DNA from: JAAYZQ01 sp034428935
GTDB lineage: Bacteria; Chloroflexota; Anaerolineae; JAAYZQ01
DNA length: 13,930 nt
NCBI GenBank assembly: GCA_034428935.1
Contig: DAOUHB010000094.1
Span: 1 to 13,930, forward strand
Direction of reading: 5' to 3'
Positions 12,379 to 13,930 of this stretch are shown here, one piece after another. The notes beneath the pieces were generated by a model that was not told the DNA's origin, ran no database searches, and saw nothing but the letters and a program-made list of their open reading frames with translations. Every line of letters begins with the position of its first letter. Positions within the stretch are counted from its first letter, which is position 1. The position numbers and the translations under genes are program-made.

Positions 12379-13930
12379 ATGCAAGGCATATTGGCAAAAC
12401 GGCACTATCTCGTTGCCGTGCTGCTGGTGCTGCTGCTCAGCTTTTCGCTGGCAGCGTGCGACACGAACAGTATCATGAATGGCACCAATGGCACCAATGG
12501 CAACGCAACGTCGGACGGTGAAGAGGGCATCAACGCCGGGTCGGAAGGTGACTCGGACGCAGAGCCCTTCGAGATCCAGGAAGTGCCTGGATCGGACGAT
12601 GGAAGGACGTCGGGCACGGACGGGGACGCCGATTCGGCCCTGGCGGGCCAGACCCCCGGCACGCCCCCCGACACGGCCATCCAACCCGACGAAGGCATGA
12701 CCGGCACCGGCACCGCCGAGCCCACCGATGGCGCGACCGGCACCGCTACGGCCGAACCCACAGGCCAGGTGGGGCAGGATGCAGATGCCCAGGAGGTGGC
12801 GGACTGCTTTGAGGCGGATCCCCATCCCGTCGGCGAGGTCATCGCCCAGGATTTTGACGCCGACTATGACGAGGTCATGGGCTGGATGTGCGCCGGCTTC
12901 TCCTTCGAGGACATTCTCCTGGCCCTCCAGACCTCCGAGCTGAGCGGCCGCCCGGCCGGCGAGATCCTGGACGAGACCGGGAGCCGGAGCTGGTCGTTGA
13001 TCTGGCAGGAGGCCGGCCTGGCGCCGAGCAGCCCCCAGGGTGACGCCGGCGACGACCTGGACCTCGACGGCGACTCGCAAGACTCGCAGATGACCGCTAC
13101 GCCCGCCCCCGGCGGGGACGACGACGCGGAAGCGACCACCCCGGAGCCTTTTGGCACTGCCACCCCCGACGCTGACGACGACGCCGACGACAACTCCACG
13201 GACCAGATGGACGGCGAGGGCCAGATGGTCTTTGAGGATGGCGCCATGCGCTGGACGGACGACGAGTTCGAGCTGACCGGGACGGTGGTGCGCAAGGACG
13301 AGGCCACGCGCACCATCGACCTGAGGGCGCTCAACGAGGAGGGCGTCGAGCAGGTATACGCCTTTGACGTGGGCGAAAACGGCATCTTTGAGGAGGTTGA
13401 GGAAGGCGACCGCGTTCGGGTGACCGGCGAGCGCCTCGAGGACGGGACCGTGGTGGCCTACGAGATGCAGGCGTTGCCCGGGAACGTCGCCCAGGACGGC
13501 GACGATGACGGTGACGACGATGCCGGCGCGCAAGACCGCCCGGGCAGCGGCGTTTCGCGCCTGGCCCCCGGCGAGTTCGAGTTCCGCGGCACCATCGTCT
13601 CCGCCGACCCCGACGAGCGCTCCTTTGAGCTCCAGGTGGCCCCGGCCGGTTCCGGCCTGGACGGCGGCCTCGACCTGGACGACCTCCTGGAAGGCGACGA
13701 CGATACCAGCACGAGCCCCCTGAGCCCGACGAGCCCTACCACCGGCGCCAACGGGCCGGACGATTCGGACGTGGTGACGGGCACGAACGGGCTGGACGAC
13801 GCGGACGAAAGCACGAGCGCCAGCCAGCCGGGCCAGGAACGGACCTACACCTTCTACGTCCCCGAGGGCCTGTCCTTCGACGCCTTTGGCGTGGGAGACG
13901 TCATCGAGGTCGAGATCGAGCCGCTGGACG
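12379..13930 (+). CDS. Acidic modular lipoprotein with two OB-like (DUF5666-like) repeats, 3' end missing
   Basis: The reading frame is open from ATG 12379 to the window edge (517 codons seen). GGGAGG at 12369-12374, 4 bases ahead, supports the start. Residues 1-26 are a lipoprotein signal peptide (KRHY, hydrophobic core) with lipobox LAAC, so Cys27 would be lipidated and the protein anchored outside the membrane. After a Gly/Asp/Thr-rich linker comes a compact module (143-214) with HPVGEVIA, DEVMGWMCAGFSFEDILLALQTS and WSLIWQEAGL, resembling a small helical repeat I recall from uncharacterised Chloroflexi proteins. Two beta-rich units follow, at about 297-364 (ELTGTVV to VVAYEMQ) and from 400 on (FRGTIVSAD to VGDVIEVEIEP), similar to DUF5666 or OB folds. 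They are separated by Asp-rich linkers, and the second unit has a long insertion at about 421-487. Function unknown; surface binding is possible. Confidence 0.85.
   Translation, partial: MQGILAKRHYLVAVLLVLLLSFSLAACDTNSIMNGTNGTNGNATSDGEEGINAGSEGDSDAEPFEIQEVPGSDDGRTSGTDGDADSALAGQTPGTPPDTAIQPDEGMTGTGTAEPTDGATGTATAEPTGQVGQDADAQEVADCFEADPHPVGEVIAQDFDADYDEVMGWMCAGFSFEDILLALQTSELSGRPAGEILDETGSRSWSLIWQEAGLAPSSPQGDAGDDLDLDGDSQDSQMTATPAPGGDDDAEATTPEPFGTATPDADDDADDNSTDQMDGEGQMVFEDGAMRWTDDEFELTGTVVRKDEATRTIDLRALNEEGVEQVYAFDVGENGIFEEVEEGDRVRVTGERLEDGTVVAYEMQALPGNVAQDGDDDGDDDAGAQDRPGSGVSRLAPGEFEFRGTIVSADPDERSFELQVAPAGSGLDGGLDLDDLLEGDDDTSTSPLSPTSPTTGANGPDDSDVVTGTNGLDDADESTSASQPGQERTYTFYVPEGLSFDAFGVGDVIEVEIEPLD
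12478..12504 (+). repeat. Three tandem 9-bp units in the lipoprotein gene
   Basis: AATGGCACC occurs twice and AATGGCAAC once, back to back, coding NGT-NGT-NGN seven residues after the lipidated Cys27. With the following NAT this gives three N-x-T sequons in the exposed linker. Repeat number could vary between strains by slippage without breaking the frame. Confidence 0.7.

Noticed and set aside
10321..13533. A 1070-codon open frame on the minus strand
   Set aside because: It lies antisense to the YfhO-family gene, the intergenic leader and the lipoprotein gene. The composition is what GC-rich third-position bias produces on the opposite strand, there is no domain signal, and it crosses a clear promoter-like AT-rich region.

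Overview
The window is very GC-rich (roughly 70% by eye) and densely coded, and it reads as a chromosomal segment of a Chloroflexota bacterium, most likely class Anaerolineae. The taxonomic hints are the secreted sugar dehydrogenase ending in a short FLWLPLVAR-type tail, the Asp/Thr/Pro-rich lipoprotein with a small 'MGWMCAGF' module, and a cluster of large GT-C membrane proteins. The assignment is an inference from memory of such proteins, not from a search. No rRNA, tRNA, CRISPR array, transposase or phage gene is visible.

Layout: bases 1-57 hold only the upstream region and RBS of the first gene. At 58-1296 (+) is a secreted PQQ-type sugar dehydrogenase. Bases 1297-1711 are non-coding and full of hairpins and repeats, ending in a good extended -10 promoter. 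At 1712-3223 (+) is an M32 metallocarboxypeptidase. It converges on a GT4 glycosyltransferase (3220-4341, -), with the two stop codons sharing the bases CTAG. Bases 4342-4500 form a divergent promoter region with palindromes. From 4501 to 12102 (+) four genes run as a likely operon: a DPM1-like GT2 (4501), a GT39/ArnT-like GT-C enzyme (5192), a second large GT-C-like membrane protein (6707) and a YfhO-family membrane protein (9250). The gaps between them are 1 base, 18 bases and a 4-base ATGA overlap. A regulatory-looking leader (12103-12378) precedes a lipoprotein gene (12379 to beyond the window edge).

How the genes may work together: the GT2 would charge a polyprenyl phosphate with a sugar on the cytoplasmic face, and the GT-C membrane proteins would use such lipid-linked sugars on the outer face to decorate an envelope polymer or protein. 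This follows the known logic of GT2 plus YfhO three-component systems and of DPM1 plus PMT pairs. The lipid flippase is not in the window. The divergent GT4 may act in the same envelope pathway.

The most unusual feature is a MITE-like repeat family. Two copies (7099-7241 and 9261-9499) lie inside the coding sequences of the two largest membrane proteins and are read through in the same frame. They insert a Pro/Gly/Arg/Ser-rich peptide next to membrane segments. A third, divergent copy seems to bracket the intergenic region after the first gene. All three carry a perfect 12-bp hairpin whose stem shows two compensatory base-pair changes between copies.
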